A stretch of DNA of 64,000 bases, taken from assembly GCF_000218895.1 (NCBI RefSeq), contig NC_015703.1:3547001-3611000 (forward strand), written 5' to 3'. The position numbers were made by a program, and so were the translations under genes. Of the stretch, positions 27,701-36,253 are shown piece after piece. A model generated the notes under the pieces. The model was not told the DNA's origin. It searched no databases and saw nothing but the letters and a program-made list of their open reading frames with translations. Within the stretch, counting starts at the first letter, position 1. Each line of letters starts with the position of its first letter. Source of the stretch: Runella slithyformis DSM 19594 (GTDB lineage Bacteria; Bacteroidota; Bacteroidia; Cytophagales; Spirosomataceae).

Positions 27701-27855
27701 ACGTCAATGCTCGTCACGCGCCCGCTCATACCGGCGGGGCCAATGCTCCTCGCCTTGAGACCGTGGAGTTTTTCCATGTCTAATAATTGAGCATTGGAGC
27801 GCAGAGAAAGCAGTGATAAGCACAAAAGAAGGGCAAAAAGGAGCCTTTTTGTCAT
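24721..27855 (-). CDS. Exported Asp-box (BNR/sortilin-like) beta-propeller protein
   Basis: A 1044-residue secreted or outer-surface protein with signal MTKRLLFALLLCLSLLSLRSNA. From residue 60 to about 720 it has some eleven Asp-box motifs (S/TxDxGxTW), for example STNGGTNF, SLDAGKTW, TTDGGKTW, TVDGGKSW, SDDGGVKW, SRDKGQSW, STNRGDSW and TKDFGRTW, the signature of ten-bladed VPS10/sialidase-type propellers. A beta domain with KAGVNRFQWNL and a helical C-terminal part follow. This family is annotated only as glycosyl hydrolase/sortilin-like; no catalytic residues are recognisable. No T9SS tail is visible. A role in binding or hydrolysing extracellular polymers is a guess. Confidence 0.88.
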   Translation of the reverse strand: MTKRLLFALLLCLSLLSLRSNAQLLDMEKLHGLKARSIGPAGMSGRVTSIDVVLNNPSIIYIGTASGGLWKSTNGGTNFVPLFDEQPIASIGAVAINQQNPDVIWAGTGEGNPRNSQNFGNGIYKSLDAGKTWQLMGLENTRNIHRVIINPTNPDIVYAGVQGSAYGDHSERGVYKTTDGGKTWEKILYVNEKTGIADMVMDPVNPDKLIVGMWEFRRWPWFFKSGGPGSGMYVTVDGGKSWKQRTKEDGLPEGELGKFGLAIARSNPNVVYALIESKKNALYRSDDGGVKWKKVTDKGIGDRPFYYFDLMVDPKNENRIYEVATLISKSEDGGKNFQVIVPFSKVHSDYHAYWIHPENPDLIMFGNDGGLILSRDKGQSWHFAENLPVGQFYHINVDNEIPFNVYGGMQDNGSWKGPSAVWREGGIRTEHWEELYFGDGFDVVPDPANSRYGWAMAQGGNLGRYDLATGDTKFMKPVHPQGTTLRFNWNSGIASDPFDPKTIYYGSQFLHKSTNRGDSWDIVSPDLTTNDTTRQKANTSGGLTYDATFAENYCTIMTIAPSPVQKGVLWVGTDDGNIQLTTDGGKTWTNLIKNIKGVPSTTWITQIQASKYNAGEAFVVFDNHRTNDWKPYVFRTKDFGRTWESVVNDSKVGFCYAIAQDPEAPNLLFLGTEFGLYVSIDAGKNWTKWKHGYPTVPTMDLVIHPRDHDLAIGTFGRAIYILDDIRPLRAIAKEGVTVLSKSLKVFPAPDAYAAIYRQPNGKHDFQTDNLFMGENRPKGAMISFSFTPKDKDKDKKDSVKVEILDAMRNVIRTFKTPAKAGVNRFQWNLDQKNIRFPAIPKPQPNAPELGGREILPGTYIVRISTGEAKDSTAVTVKPDPRSPITDAERKARYELRQQLMKPIEIVTQAADQLRAVNETVDLTNKQLADREDDKAKNVKKLGKEVQDKAKKLLYTLVPEPNIQGILRDPKVISSVAGAALGYFGETEGMPGPTEQTVLKQTMEAIKGALVPVNAFFEKEWAAYRNAVTEAQPKLFQDYPPLKVD

Positions 27856-27906
27856 AGGTGTATGGTTTTAGGTTGATGAGGCGTAAATATAAAATAAAAA
27901 GTGTGA

Positions 27907-29253
27907 CTAAACTGCGGAGGTAGGGGCTGCTTTACGGCGTTTATGTAAGATTCGATAAAATCGAATGGTCAGAAATACCGCCGAAAAAGTCAGCCCGGCC
28001 GAAAGGGCAATCCAAATTCCTTCCACATCCATGTGAAATGTAAACGCCAATAGGTAGCTCAGCGGCAGGGAGATAACCCAATACGCAATGAGGGTAATAA
28101 CGGTCGGAACATTGACATCGGTAAGCCCCCGCAGGGTTCCTAAACCCGTTGCCTGAATGCCATCCGAGAGTTGAAAAAAGCCCGCATAAATCATAAGGGT
28201 TGCTGCTATCTGCTTTACCTCCGGATTGTCTTTCAGGTACAGCGACACCAGAAAGTCATTAGCCGTCAGGAATGTAATGCACCATACGCCCATAAATACC
28301 GCCACCAGCAAGAAAGCGGCGGAGCCGGCGCTGCGTACTTTATGAAAATCCTGCTCTCCATAGGCGCGCCCTACCCGGATAGCACCCGCTGAGGCAATTC
28401 CCGTAGCCATCATATAGGTCGTAGACGCCAGATTAATGGCGATTTGGTGAGCTGCCAATTGTAGTTCGCCAAGCCAGCCGATCATGACCACCGCCAACGA
28501 AAAAGCGGCTACTTCAAAGAAAAACTGAAAGCCAACAGGGATGGTCAGTTTTAAAATTCTGATAACCAATGCGTTGCTGTTGTATCGGGCGGTGGCAAGT
28601 GAGCGTCTGAACTGATTGCTTTTGAAAATATACAATAATAAAGACGTTGCCATAAAAATGCGTGAAAGCAGCGTGCCGATAGCTGCCCCATTAAGTCCCA
28701 TTTTAGGAAATATCCAAATGCCGTTGATGAGTACCCAATTAACCAACGCATTGAAACACAAAGCCGAAACCGTGACAAACATAGCCACTCGCGTATAGGA
28801 AAGTCCGTCGGTCAATTGGCGTGCGGCGACAAACACCAATAACGGCAACGTAGAGGCGCTTAAATAGTACATGAAGGGTTTGGCTAATCGTGTCACCTCA
28901 GTTGTTTGTCCAAAAGAATCAAGACTTAAGCCAATCACTATACCTGCCAGGCCGAGTACAATGCTCATTAAAACGGAGACCTGTAAGCCGGCCCGAAACA
29001 GGCGACCGATTTCAGCGTGATTGTTTTGGCCTTTGGCCTGCGAAATCAACGATGCAACGACGCCTAAACCGCCGAAACCAATGCTGGTCATTAAAAAAGA
29101 CAGCGATGTAGCCAAGCCTGAAGCACCGAGTGGAACGGCCCCCAAAAATCGCCCTACCATGAGGTTGTCGGTGACGCCCATGAGAATAACCCCCAACTGG
29201 GCAATAATGATGGGGATGCTTAGCTTGACTGTTTCAAAAATTTCGCGGCGCAT
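27907..29253 (-). CDS. MATE-family multidrug/toxin efflux transporter
   Basis: The 448-residue inner-membrane protein has about twelve hydrophobic helices in two similar halves, the MATE arrangement: PIIIAQLGVILMGVTDNLMVGRFLG-type start (the family's conserved first helix), GTLLSRIFMA in the middle, and GIASAGAIRVGRAYGEQDF in the second half. MATE pumps export cationic compounds in exchange for Na+ or H+. It is a single-gene unit; the next gene downstream is about 50 bases away on the same strand and unrelated. Confidence 0.93.
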   Translation of the reverse strand: MRREIFETVKLSIPIIIAQLGVILMGVTDNLMVGRFLGAVPLGASGLATSLSFLMTSIGFGGLGVVASLISQAKGQNNHAEIGRLFRAGLQVSVLMSIVLGLAGIVIGLSLDSFGQTTEVTRLAKPFMYYLSASTLPLLVFVAARQLTDGLSYTRVAMFVTVSALCFNALVNWVLINGIWIFPKMGLNGAAIGTLLSRIFMATSLLLYIFKSNQFRRSLATARYNSNALVIRILKLTIPVGFQFFFEVAAFSLAVVMIGWLGELQLAAHQIAINLASTTYMMATGIASAGAIRVGRAYGEQDFHKVRSAGSAAFLLVAVFMGVWCITFLTANDFLVSLYLKDNPEVKQIAATLMIYAGFFQLSDGIQATGLGTLRGLTDVNVPTVITLIAYWVISLPLSYLLAFTFHMDVEGIWIALSAGLTFSAVFLTIRFYRILHKRRKAAPTSAV

Positions 29254-29295
29254 TACTGATTTGGAATATTTCGGTTTGTACAGGGATACCTATTT

Positions 29296-29511
29296 TCAAC
29301 CCAGGATGTTGAAAAATAGTTTGATGAGCGGTCCCGAGTGTAAGAATAATCCCAAAAGAAAACCTGAGAAAGCGGAAAACAGGAAAGCTTTATGGTAGAT
29401 TTTGATAAGATTCAGCAGTTCGGTCGTATCTGCCCTGCTCAATTTTCTCAGCATGTTCCGGCGGTGGGTATTGACGGTGTTTGCAATTATTAATAATGAT
29501 CTCCAAAACAA
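29296..29511 (-). pseudogene. Remnant of a LuxR-type helix-turn-helix regulator
   Basis: Read on the minus strand, the stretch IIANTVNTHRRNMLRKLSRA matches the recognition helix and following residues of LuxR C-terminal HTH domains (NTVNTHRRNMLRKL is near consensus). The first half of the HTH and any sensor domain are missing: upstream the frame has stops and no ATG, and only short unrelated frames are seen. After the HTH, 30 hydrophobic residues follow before the stop at 29296, possibly translated noise. It is best read as a decayed regulator tail downstream of grpE-dnaJ; a real short protein from a TTG start at 29511 is possible but less likely. Confidence 0.5.
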
Positions 29512-29686
29512 TCGGCGTGTTTCAACCGATCCTGCGGGAGCAGTTTGTGTGGGTTCGTAAAGTGAGTATTGTTAATCAAAATTTGTACTGAGGCGGGCCC
29601 TAATCGGTCGTGCTTCCCAATAAAACCAAACTGAAAGGAGTACAGCGGTGGTGATGTGAATTGAAGGAAGCCAACAGAGTAACAAT

Positions 29687-29740
29687 GCAATAACAACAAA
29701 AACGGGCAGCCCCAAGGCCACCCGTTTTTGTTGTTATTGC
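29687..29740. terminator. Long perfect-arm hairpin after dnaJ
   Basis: GCAATAACAACAAAAACGGG (29687-29706) pairs perfectly with 29721-29740, with a partly pairing 14-base centre. It lies 10 bases past the dnaJ stop codon and carries T tracts on both strands. Confidence 0.85.
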
Positions 29741-29750
29741 AAAATATCTC

Positions 29751-30905
29751 CTAATGAAAGAAGTCTTTCATTTTCTCAAAGAATCCTTTTTCATTTTTCC
29801 CCGGTTTGGGTTGGAAATTGGGGGAGGTTCTGAGTCGTTCGAGGATCGTTCGCTCTTCGGCACTCAACTGTTTGGGTGTCCAGATGTTGACGTGGATCAA
29901 TTGATCGCCGCGTCCGTAACCGTTCAGCTCTTTGATGCCTTTCCCTTTCAATCTGAGTATTTTTCCTCCCTGTACACCTGCTTCAATCGGTACGCGGGCC
30001 TTCCCGTCGAGGGTAGGCACTTCGGCCGTGGTCCCGAGGGCCGCATCGACAAAGTTGAGGTGCAGGTCATAGACGAGGTTATTACCGTCTCGTTTCAGAT
30101 GTTCATCCTCTTCCTCTTCGACCACAATGAGCAGATCGCCGGCCACGCCGCCCCGGGGCGGTACGTTTCCTTTGCCGCTCATCGAAAGCTGCATGCCGTC
30201 GGCTACCCCGCCGGGAATTTTGATGCTGATCACGTCTTCTTCCAGTACACGTCCTTCGCCGGCGCAGACTTCACAGCGCTCGGTCACGATCTTGCCTTCG
30301 CCATTACAGGTAGGGCAGGTGCTGGTCGATACCATTTGTCCCAGCATGGTGCTCACTACTTTCCGTACCTGACCGTTACCGTTGCAGGTCGTACAGGTCT
30401 TGAGTGAGGCACCGTTTTTAGAACCGTTGCCGCCGCAGGTATTACAACTGATGTACCGTTTTACCTTGATTTTTTTGTCGGCTCCATCGGCTACTTCGCG
30501 CAGGTCCAATTTTAATTTGATGCGCAGGTCGGTGCCGCGCCGAACACGCCGGCCCCCGCCGCCCCCGCCATTTCCGAAAATATCACCGAAAGGAGAAGAG
30601 TCCCCGAATATGTCGCCAAATTGCGAAAATATGTCATTGATATCGAAGCCCTGTGCGCCGCCCGGACCGCCGTTGCCGCCTATACCGGCATGGCCGAATT
30701 GGTCGTAACGTTTGCGTTTTTCGGCGTCGCTCAATATACCGTAGGCTTCAGCCGCTTCCTTAAATTTATCTTCGGCGGTAGGGTCATCCGGGTTTTTGTC
30801 GGGGTGGTATTTGATCGCAAGCTTACGGTAAGCTTTCTTTATTTCGTCTTCAGTTGCCGTTTTGCCAACGCCGAGGATTTCGTAATAGTCTCTTTTTTGT
30901 GCCAT
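29751..30905 (-). CDS. dnaJ: Chaperone protein DnaJ
   Basis: DnaJ (Hsp40) delivers unfolded proteins to DnaK and stimulates its ATPase. Domains are in the standard order: J-domain (residues 5-70) with the HPD motif in [11 protein letters not shown]; a Gly/Phe-rich linker (about 75-125) that includes a run of Gly; the zinc domain with four CxxCxGxG repeats ([32 protein letters not shown]); and the C-terminal substrate-binding beta domains. Length is 384 residues. It follows grpE in the same direction; dnaK is not in the window. Confidence 0.98.
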   Translation of the reverse strand: MAQKRDYYEILGVGKTATEDEIKKAYRKLAIKYHPDKNPDDPTAEDKFKEAAEAYGILSDAEKRKRYDQFGHAGIGGNGGPGGAQGFDINDIFSQFGDIFGDSSPFGDIFGNGGGGGGRRVRRGTDLRIKLKLDLREVADGADKKIKVKRYISCNTCGGNGSKNGASLKTCTTCNGNGQVRKVVSTMLGQMVSTSTCPTCNGEGKIVTERCEVCAGEGRVLEEDVISIKIPGGVADGMQLSMSGKGNVPPRGGVAGDLLIVVEEEEDEHLKRDGNNLVYDLHLNFVDAALGTTAEVPTLDGKARVPIEAGVQGGKILRLKGKGIKELNGYGRGDQLIHVNIWTPKQLSAEERTILERLRTSPNFQPKPGKNEKGFFEKMKDFFH

Positions 30906-30922
30906 TTTATTTTTTCGTTAAT

Positions 30923-31029
30923 CGTTACCGCGTGGGCACGGCCCGCTGCAGCGGGCCCCGCGGTTATTAGTTATCTGAATAAGTTTACTCCGAATAACGG
31001 TTAACAGCGGGGCCGCCCGCGCGGTAACG
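30923..31029. repeat. GC-rich inverted repeat between grpE and dnaJ
   Basis: CGTTACCGCG (30923-30932) and CGCGGTAACG (31020-31029) are perfect complements, and the adjoining GC-rich stretches (GGGCACGGCCCGCTG and CAGCGGGGCCGCCCG) pair imperfectly. Inside the first arm is the perfect palindrome GCCCGCTGCAGCGGGC (30941-30956). The middle of the spacer is AT-rich. It could be a mobile palindromic element or an attenuating structure between the two chaperone genes. Confidence 0.7.
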
Positions 31030-31039
31030 GATATCCTCA

Positions 31040-31588
31040 TTAACTTCCAACTACCACTTTAGCGTAGCGAATTACTTTATCGTTCAGCAAATATCCTTTT
31101 TCCACTTCGTCGATCACTTTACCTTTCAGGTCGTCGGAAGGGGCCGGAAACTGAGTGATGGATTCGTGCAGGTCGGCATCGAAGGTCTCCCCTTTTGAAA
31201 CCATTGGCTTTAGCCCGCGACTTTCCAATGTTTTTGAAAATTTTGTATAAATCAACCCAACGCCTTCTTTCAAAGGGGCAATATCGGTCGTGGTTTCAAA
31301 GGAAGCCATGGCGCGTTCGAAGTCGTCTACCACGGGCAGTACAGCCTTCATGAGGTCCTCGCCGGCGGTTGAGATCAAATCGAGTTTTTCTTTGGCAGTA
31401 CGGCGACGGAAGTTCTCAAAATCGGCATACAGGCGTAGATACTTGTCTTTCAACTCCGCAATTTCGGCCTCTAATTTTTGCATTTCCGTGGTTTCTGTCT
31501 CCTGAGTGATTTCCACGGGTGTTTCCGTACCTTCTGCGGGCGCTGTCGTTTCGTCCGCAGTTATGTCATTTCCGTTGTTTGTTGTCAT
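31040..31588 (-). CDS. grpE: Nucleotide exchange factor GrpE
   Basis: GrpE releases ADP from DnaK. The 182-residue protein has an acidic, Thr/Glu-rich N-terminus, a long coiled-coil helix (about 50-110; KYLRLYADFENFRRRTAKEK is the family core) and the C-terminal beta domain with the typical DADLHESI (family consensus is F-P-x-H-E-A) and GYLLNDKVIRYAKVVVG. I start at 31588 (MTTNNGND); the ATG at 31627 would add 13 residues. It is the first gene of a grpE-dnaJ unit. Confidence 0.96.
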   Translation of the reverse strand: MTTNNGNDITADETTAPAEGTETPVEITQETETTEMQKLEAEIAELKDKYLRLYADFENFRRRTAKEKLDLISTAGEDLMKAVLPVVDDFERAMASFETTTDIAPLKEGVGLIYTKFSKTLESRGLKPMVSKGETFDADLHESITQFPAPSDDLKGKVIDEVEKGYLLNDKVIRYAKVVVGS

Positions 31589-31849
31589 AATTAATAAGTG
31601 TGCGCTACTGTTCTTTCTTTCCTGCAAAGTTCGGCAATTTCTTTGCCACTATCTTAAAAACTGACAGATTGGCAGGATAAATGATTTCCCAATCAGGCAA
31701 AGGGCTAAACTTCCGTTGTTTGGGCTAATTTCTCTTTTGACGCCCTCCTCCAGTGTATGAATATTATTTTCAGCGGGATTGAACCGGTGACTTTTAGTCA
31801 TTTTTTGAGTAACAAAGAGACCTTATTTCATCCGGATATATCAATCATC

Positions 31850-34618
31850 ATGAATAGATTTATTTTGCTTTCGGGCATACTTCTTTTTGCCTTTTTTTAC
31901 CCCTTAGGGGCCGCTTACGCCCAACATTTAGTGGCGTGGGAGCTTTCGTCGTTATCGGGTGTTACTTCAGGGGCTGTTCATTCGAGTACAAATGCCGACG
32001 GCATAAGTAGGGGTATATTGAGCCGTGGAGCGGGTATCAATGCCACTTCCATCACGGCAGCTTATAGCTCAAACGGCTGGTATTCCACTACGGCCCCCAC
32101 TACCTTAGCCAATGCCGTAGCCAATAACGATTATTACCAATTTACGGTCCCGATCGAAGCGGGGATGACGGCCGACATTACCGGTATTCAAGCCTACTTT
32201 CAAGCATCGGGCACCGGTCCGGGCTCGGTCACGCTGCGAAGCAGTGTTGACGGATTTATGGCTGATTTGGGGACGGTTTCGATCCCTACGGCGAGCGTAC
32301 TGCGCACGTTTACGGTTTCTTTATCGGGGCTGACCGGAACGGTCACGTTCAGGTTGTATGGATACGGGAATTCGGCCGGAGGCACAAACCCCGGGGCAGG
32401 CGGGACGCTTCGCATCGGCTCTTCACCCACGGCGTCGGCCGATGATTTGACGGTAATGGGTAATGTTGACTATGATGGCATTACCCCTTTTATCACTTCG
32501 ACGCCTTCGGCACTGACCGGTTTTTCTACCGTGTTGGGAATGCCTTCCTCCGTTCAATCCTACATGGTTTCGGGGAGAAGCCTTTCTGATGCTTTAGTGA
32601 TGACAACTCAAAATGAAACTATTGAAATAAGTACTTCTGAATCAGGACCCTTCGGTAAGCTGATTGCTTTAGCACCTTCGGCAGGGGAGGTGACCGCTAC
32701 GGTGGTCTATGTGCGTTTGACGGGAGTTGGCACCGGGGTGTTCAGCAATGAGTTTATTGAGCATTCTTCAACGGGAGCCCTACCGCGTACAGTGGCCGTA
32801 AGCGGTACCGTAAATGATCCTAATACGGTGACAGCGATTGGTGCCGCCCGGGCGCAGCCGGTCAATACACCCGTAACGGTTGGCGGACGTATTACGGCAC
32901 AGTTGGGAGGCTTGGTGTATGTACAGGATGCCACCGGAGGGATCCCGGTATTCAGTTCCGCTTTGGCAAGGGCGGTGTCGGTCGGTGATTCTGTCAGGGT
33001 GACGGGTACACGTCAGGATTTCAACGGTCAGAAACAGTTGGGCGGTGTGGTAATCTTTACAAAATATGAAGTGCCGTCGTTTGTACCGACTCCCGTTATT
33101 ATTACACCCGATCAATTTCCGGCTTTTGAGGGGCGGCTGGTGAAGGTTGAAAATGAAGCATTTCGGCCTGATTATACCGAAATGAGCCCGCAGTATTTGT
33201 ACGATACGGCTTTTGTGTTTATTGCCGACAACAATTATCAGTTGCGCGGCGAAGCGGTCTCCCATCAATTGCGCGTCAGTTTCTTTACCGATATTGCCGG
33301 TAGTTATGTGCCCGATAATACATTTTCGGTCATCGGCGTGGTGGGCGTTTTTAATAGCACGTACCAGTTGTTTCCCCGTTCTCGAAATGATTTTATTCCT
33401 GCGTTGGTTCCGTATGTCAATGGTGCCGGAAACTCATTGCCGGCTGATTCTACGCTGGATATTGTTTCCTGGAATATTGAATGGTTTGGCAACGGTGCTC
33501 CCGGCAACGGACCTTCTGACGAAGCCGGACAATTCAGTAATGTACTCAAGGTGTTACGGACAGCAAATGCAGATATTTACGTCGTACAGGAAGTTTCTGA
33601 CATTAAAGACTTTCATCGGCTTCGCGATAGTCTCTCGGTCAACGGTTACACCGGTTCCTGTTCCAAATACACTTCTAACCTCTTAAACGGTCAGACCACG
33701 ACCATTAATGTTGTTGGTCAGACGGTTTCCTGCCCTTCCTGCGCGGGTCATCCCATGCCCATCGTGACGTACCATTCCGACAGTACCTTTCAGCGATCCT
33801 GCATCATTTATAAATCGGCGCTTGTTACGCTTGTCTCTGAGCAGCCATTGCTGCGCCTTACACCGGTGCCGTCTCCCTATGATTACCCGAGTGATTGGGA
33901 TAACTTTTGGGCTTCGGGGCGTTACCCGTATTTGTGGGTTGTCGATGCCGCGATTGGTGGTATCACAAAGCGATTGCATCTGGTGGGCATTCATGCCAAG
34001 GCCAATACGGCTCCTTTACAGGAAAGTTATGAGCGTCGGAAGTACGATGTAAAAGTGCTGAGAGATTCCCTCAATGTGCAGTATGCCACCGCCAATATTG
34101 TGCTGTTGGGCGATTACAATGACGATGTAGACGTCACCGTGGCAAATGTTTCTTCCACAGAATCGACTTACAAAACCATTGTAGAGGACGTATCGAGGTT
34201 TAGAACTGTGACAACCCGCTTGAGTGACATGAATTTCAGAAGCTACCTGACACGGCGCAACGTCATTGATCATATAAGCGTTTCCAACGAACTTTTTGAT
34301 AATTATGTAGATGGAAGCGGTGATTTACTGCTTCCTTTTAAATACATCAGCAATTATGGAAGCAGTACGTCAGACCACCTGCCGGTCATTGCGCGCTTTC
34401 GGCTGCGGGATTGTCCCGTCTCACACAATTTTGTTGAGCGCATTATCAGCAATCCTGTCAATTATAAAACAAGCCTGGAAATAACCTCTTCGGCGCTCCT
34501 AAAGAGCAATGCCAATGTAGCCTATGAGGCAGGTCGAGCCGTGTTGCTGAAGCCGGGTTTTCACACCGAGACAGGAACCGTATTTCGGGCATCTATTGAA
34601 GGTTGTTCTGAAAATTAA
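31850..34618 (+). CDS. Secreted endonuclease/exonuclease/phosphatase-domain protein
   Basis: A 922-residue exported protein starting at 31850 with signal MNRFILLSGILLFAFFYPLG; the in-frame ATG at 31757 is less likely. Residues about 25-200 and 205-330 are beta-rich modules of extracellular type. A nucleic-acid-binding OB-like region follows (about 330-520; VGGRITAQLGGLVYVQDATG). The endonuclease/exonuclease/phosphatase domain (about 540-850) shows LDIVSWNIEWFG, IYVVQEVSD (metal Glu), LVGIHAKAN, IVLLGDYNDD and SDHLPVIARF, a full catalytic set. The last 70 residues (GRAVLLKPGFHTETGTVFRA) resemble the 3-coathanger stack domain of secreted Cytophagales proteins. It likely degrades extracellular DNA or phosphoesters for nutrients. 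Confidence 0.9.
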   Translation: MNRFILLSGILLFAFFYPLGAAYAQHLVAWELSSLSGVTSGAVHSSTNADGISRGILSRGAGINATSITAAYSSNGWYSTTAPTTLANAVANNDYYQFTVPIEAGMTADITGIQAYFQASGTGPGSVTLRSSVDGFMADLGTVSIPTASVLRTFTVSLSGLTGTVTFRLYGYGNSAGGTNPGAGGTLRIGSSPTASADDLTVMGNVDYDGITPFITSTPSALTGFSTVLGMPSSVQSYMVSGRSLSDALVMTTQNETIEISTSESGPFGKLIALAPSAGEVTATVVYVRLTGVGTGVFSNEFIEHSSTGALPRTVAVSGTVNDPNTVTAIGAARAQPVNTPVTVGGRITAQLGGLVYVQDATGGIPVFSSALARAVSVGDSVRVTGTRQDFNGQKQLGGVVIFTKYEVPSFVPTPVIITPDQFPAFEGRLVKVENEAFRPDYTEMSPQYLYDTAFVFIADNNYQLRGEAVSHQLRVSFFTDIAGSYVPDNTFSVIGVVGVFNSTYQLFPRSRNDFIPALVPYVNGAGNSLPADSTLDIVSWNIEWFGNGAPGNGPSDEAGQFSNVLKVLRTANADIYVVQEVSDIKDFHRLRDSLSVNGYTGSCSKYTSNLLNGQTTTINVVGQTVSCPSCAGHPMPIVTYHSDSTFQRSCIIYKSALVTLVSEQPLLRLTPVPSPYDYPSDWDNFWASGRYPYLWVVDAAIGGITKRLHLVGIHAKANTAPLQESYERRKYDVKVLRDSLNVQYATANIVLLGDYNDDVDVTVANVSSTESTYKTIVEDVSRFRTVTTRLSDMNFRSYLTRRNVIDHISVSNELFDNYVDGSGDLLLPFKYISNYGSSTSDHLPVIARFRLRDCPVSHNFVERIISNPVNYKTSLEITSSALLKSNANVAYEAGRAVLLKPGFHTETGTVFRASIEGCSEN

Positions 34619-34871
34619 AGGCAGTTTTTTTAACTATTCGGTCTTTATTCAGATTTTTTGAAGGAGTATTTGTATCCATTAAAAACGGTACTTATTGAGA
34701 TCTTGGGATGGTTGCCGATAGACAGGTAGCTTCTGTTTTTTTGTTGGTATATATTTGTTTTAGATTGGTATATTGGCTGATGAAGAGCACTTTGTGCTTT
34801 CTGAAAGGGAAGATAATTTGCGGCGTGACGTTCCGGAAAGTTTGTCGTCTGATAGGTAAAATCTTTAAAGG

Positions 34872-35021
34872 ATGAAACAAACTTTACATACTTCGAAAAA
34901 GCTGTCTTCCTCATCAAAAAGGGTGTATAAGTCTCCCAAACTTCGGACGATAGGCAAAGTAAAGACACTGACGGCCAAAATGGGGAGTCAGAATGATACA
35001 TTTACGACCTTCTCAGCTTAG
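34872..35021 (+). CDS. Small ORF with a lasso-peptide-like leader
   Basis: ATG 34872 opens a 49-residue ORF ending at TAG 35019-35021. It begins MKQTLHTSKKLSSSSKRV, then YKSPKLRTIGKVKTLT, and ends MGSQNDTFTTFSA. The middle matches the lasso-leader pattern YxxPxLxxxGxxxxLT that lasso leader-binding (RRE) proteins recognise. The tail starts with a Gly after two intervening residues and has an Asp four residues later, which is not a standard 7-9 residue macrolactam ring, so it may be another RRE-dependent peptide. No B1/B2 or cyclase genes are nearby. It is flanked by a secreted nuclease and a T9SS protein. Translation is unproven; the 253 bases before it hold nothing recognisable. Confidence 0.5.
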   Translation: MKQTLHTSKKLSSSSKRVYKSPKLRTIGKVKTLTAKMGSQNDTFTTFSA

Positions 35022-35061
35022 GCATCCTTTCTGTTCATACTTCTAACTCCCGAAAGTAATT

Positions 35062-36159
35062 ATGAAAAACATATGTACCGTATTAATAATCTTACTTCCC
35101 TATCTGGGAAAAGCTCAACAAACACTCGTCGAAACCTTCGGAACGGTATCTGCAACAACAACAATTGCGGCTCATGAAGCGGCGGGCAATTTTGATTTGG
35201 ATGATTTGACGTATTCCGGCACCTCCAGTATAAGAAATACAAGTTCTTCTTCAGGGTATTCCGGAGCATCGGGGGGAGCTAATGTTTTTTTTCCGGGTAA
35301 CATCAATGCTACTCTTACAGTGCAGCGTTTTTCCCCAAATTTATCCTGTGCCGGTGTTAACGCAACAACCATAACTGTTGGTTTACGTAAAGAGGACATT
35401 GGTGAAAATGGAAATAATTTTACATTTCAATACAGCACAGATGGTGGAAGTACTTGGAGTGTTTCTGTAGGGGTATCCCCTTTGCTACCTGTCGGTACGG
35501 GTACAACAGGGTGGTATTTAAGGTCTTGGAACACGCCGGGAAATGCCAATGCATTTCGTTTCCAAAATACCTCCTCTTTAAGCACTTTTAGGATAGACGA
35601 TCTTGTAATTACAAATAATAATGCCGGCTGCAGCCTCCCCGTACGACTTATATCTTTCAAATCAGAGGCCCAAGCAACGGGCATTGAATTGTCGTGGCAA
35701 ACGGGTGAAGAAATCGGGAACAGCCATTTTGACATTGAAAGAAGCACTGATGCACAGCATTTTGAGAGCATTGGGCGGGTAAGCGGAAAAGGGAACAGCA
35801 GCGTAAAGCAGGTATATTCTTTTTTTGACGCGTCCCCCAAAAATGGCCCTAACTATTACCGGTTAAAGCAAATTGACTTTGACGGCAAATTTGAGTACAG
35901 TCGAATTGTATCGGCAGCTTTTATCGGCACGGGCATTTTTAAAGTCTATCCTAACCCCGTCTCATCAATGCTGAGGATTGAACTTCCCGGTGAAACTGAA
36001 ATTGGATCCGCTTTTCTATACGATTTGACGGGGTGTAGGGTAAAGGAATTTTCGACCGCTGCACTCAAACTGGAGGGGATTGATAACGGGATTTATTTTC
36101 TTCAGGTGCAGACAAAAGATGGACGTATTTTTCGGGAACGAATCCTGAAAATGAACTGA
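35062..36159 (+). CDS. Secreted protein with T9SS type A sorting domain
   Basis: The 365-residue protein has a Sec signal (MKNICTVLIILLPYLGKAQQ), a Ser/Thr/Gly-rich beta domain (about 25-190; the SYSGTSSIRNTSSSSGYSG-like loop is striking) and a fibronectin-like module (LPVRLISFKSEAQATGIELS onward) that commonly precedes sorting tails. The last 75 residues are a type IX secretion C-terminal domain: KVYPNPVSSMLRIELP, FLYDLTGCRVKEF and YFLQVQTKDGRIFRERILKM. The protein should pass through the outer membrane by T9SS and be attached at the surface. No catalytic motif is recognisable. Confidence 0.9.
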   Translation: MKNICTVLIILLPYLGKAQQTLVETFGTVSATTTIAAHEAAGNFDLDDLTYSGTSSIRNTSSSSGYSGASGGANVFFPGNINATLTVQRFSPNLSCAGVNATTITVGLRKEDIGENGNNFTFQYSTDGGSTWSVSVGVSPLLPVGTGTTGWYLRSWNTPGNANAFRFQNTSSLSTFRIDDLVITNNNAGCSLPVRLISFKSEAQATGIELSWQTGEEIGNSHFDIERSTDAQHFESIGRVSGKGNSSVKQVYSFFDASPKNGPNYYRLKQIDFDGKFEYSRIVSAAFIGTGIFKVYPNPVSSMLRIELPGETEIGSAFLYDLTGCRVKEFSTAALKLEGIDNGIYFLQVQTKDGRIFRERILKMN

Positions 36160-36185
36160 GTTTTTAGGTCAATCAGTCTAGCTGC

Positions 36186-36234
36186 AAAGGGTTTCGGAAA
36201 AGTTATTTCATCAACTTTTCTGAAACCCTTTTTT
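36186..36234. terminator. Bidirectional hairpin terminator
   Basis: AAAGGGTTTCgGAAAAGTT pairs with AACTTTTCtGAAACCCTTT, interrupted by one mismatch, with a T run after it. It separates the convergent T9SS cargo gene and the LptD gene. Confidence 0.88.
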
Positions 36235-36253
36235 ATTGTTACTTCATCTATGA

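Noticed and set aside
29754-30407. 217-codon plus-strand frame opposite dnaJ
   Set aside because: Antisense to dnaJ; composition follows the zinc-finger codons in reverse.
34645-35001. 118-codon minus-strand frame over the small lasso-like ORF
   Set aside because: Low-complexity, no family features, no terminator or promoter; the plus-strand ORF has a recognisable leader motif.
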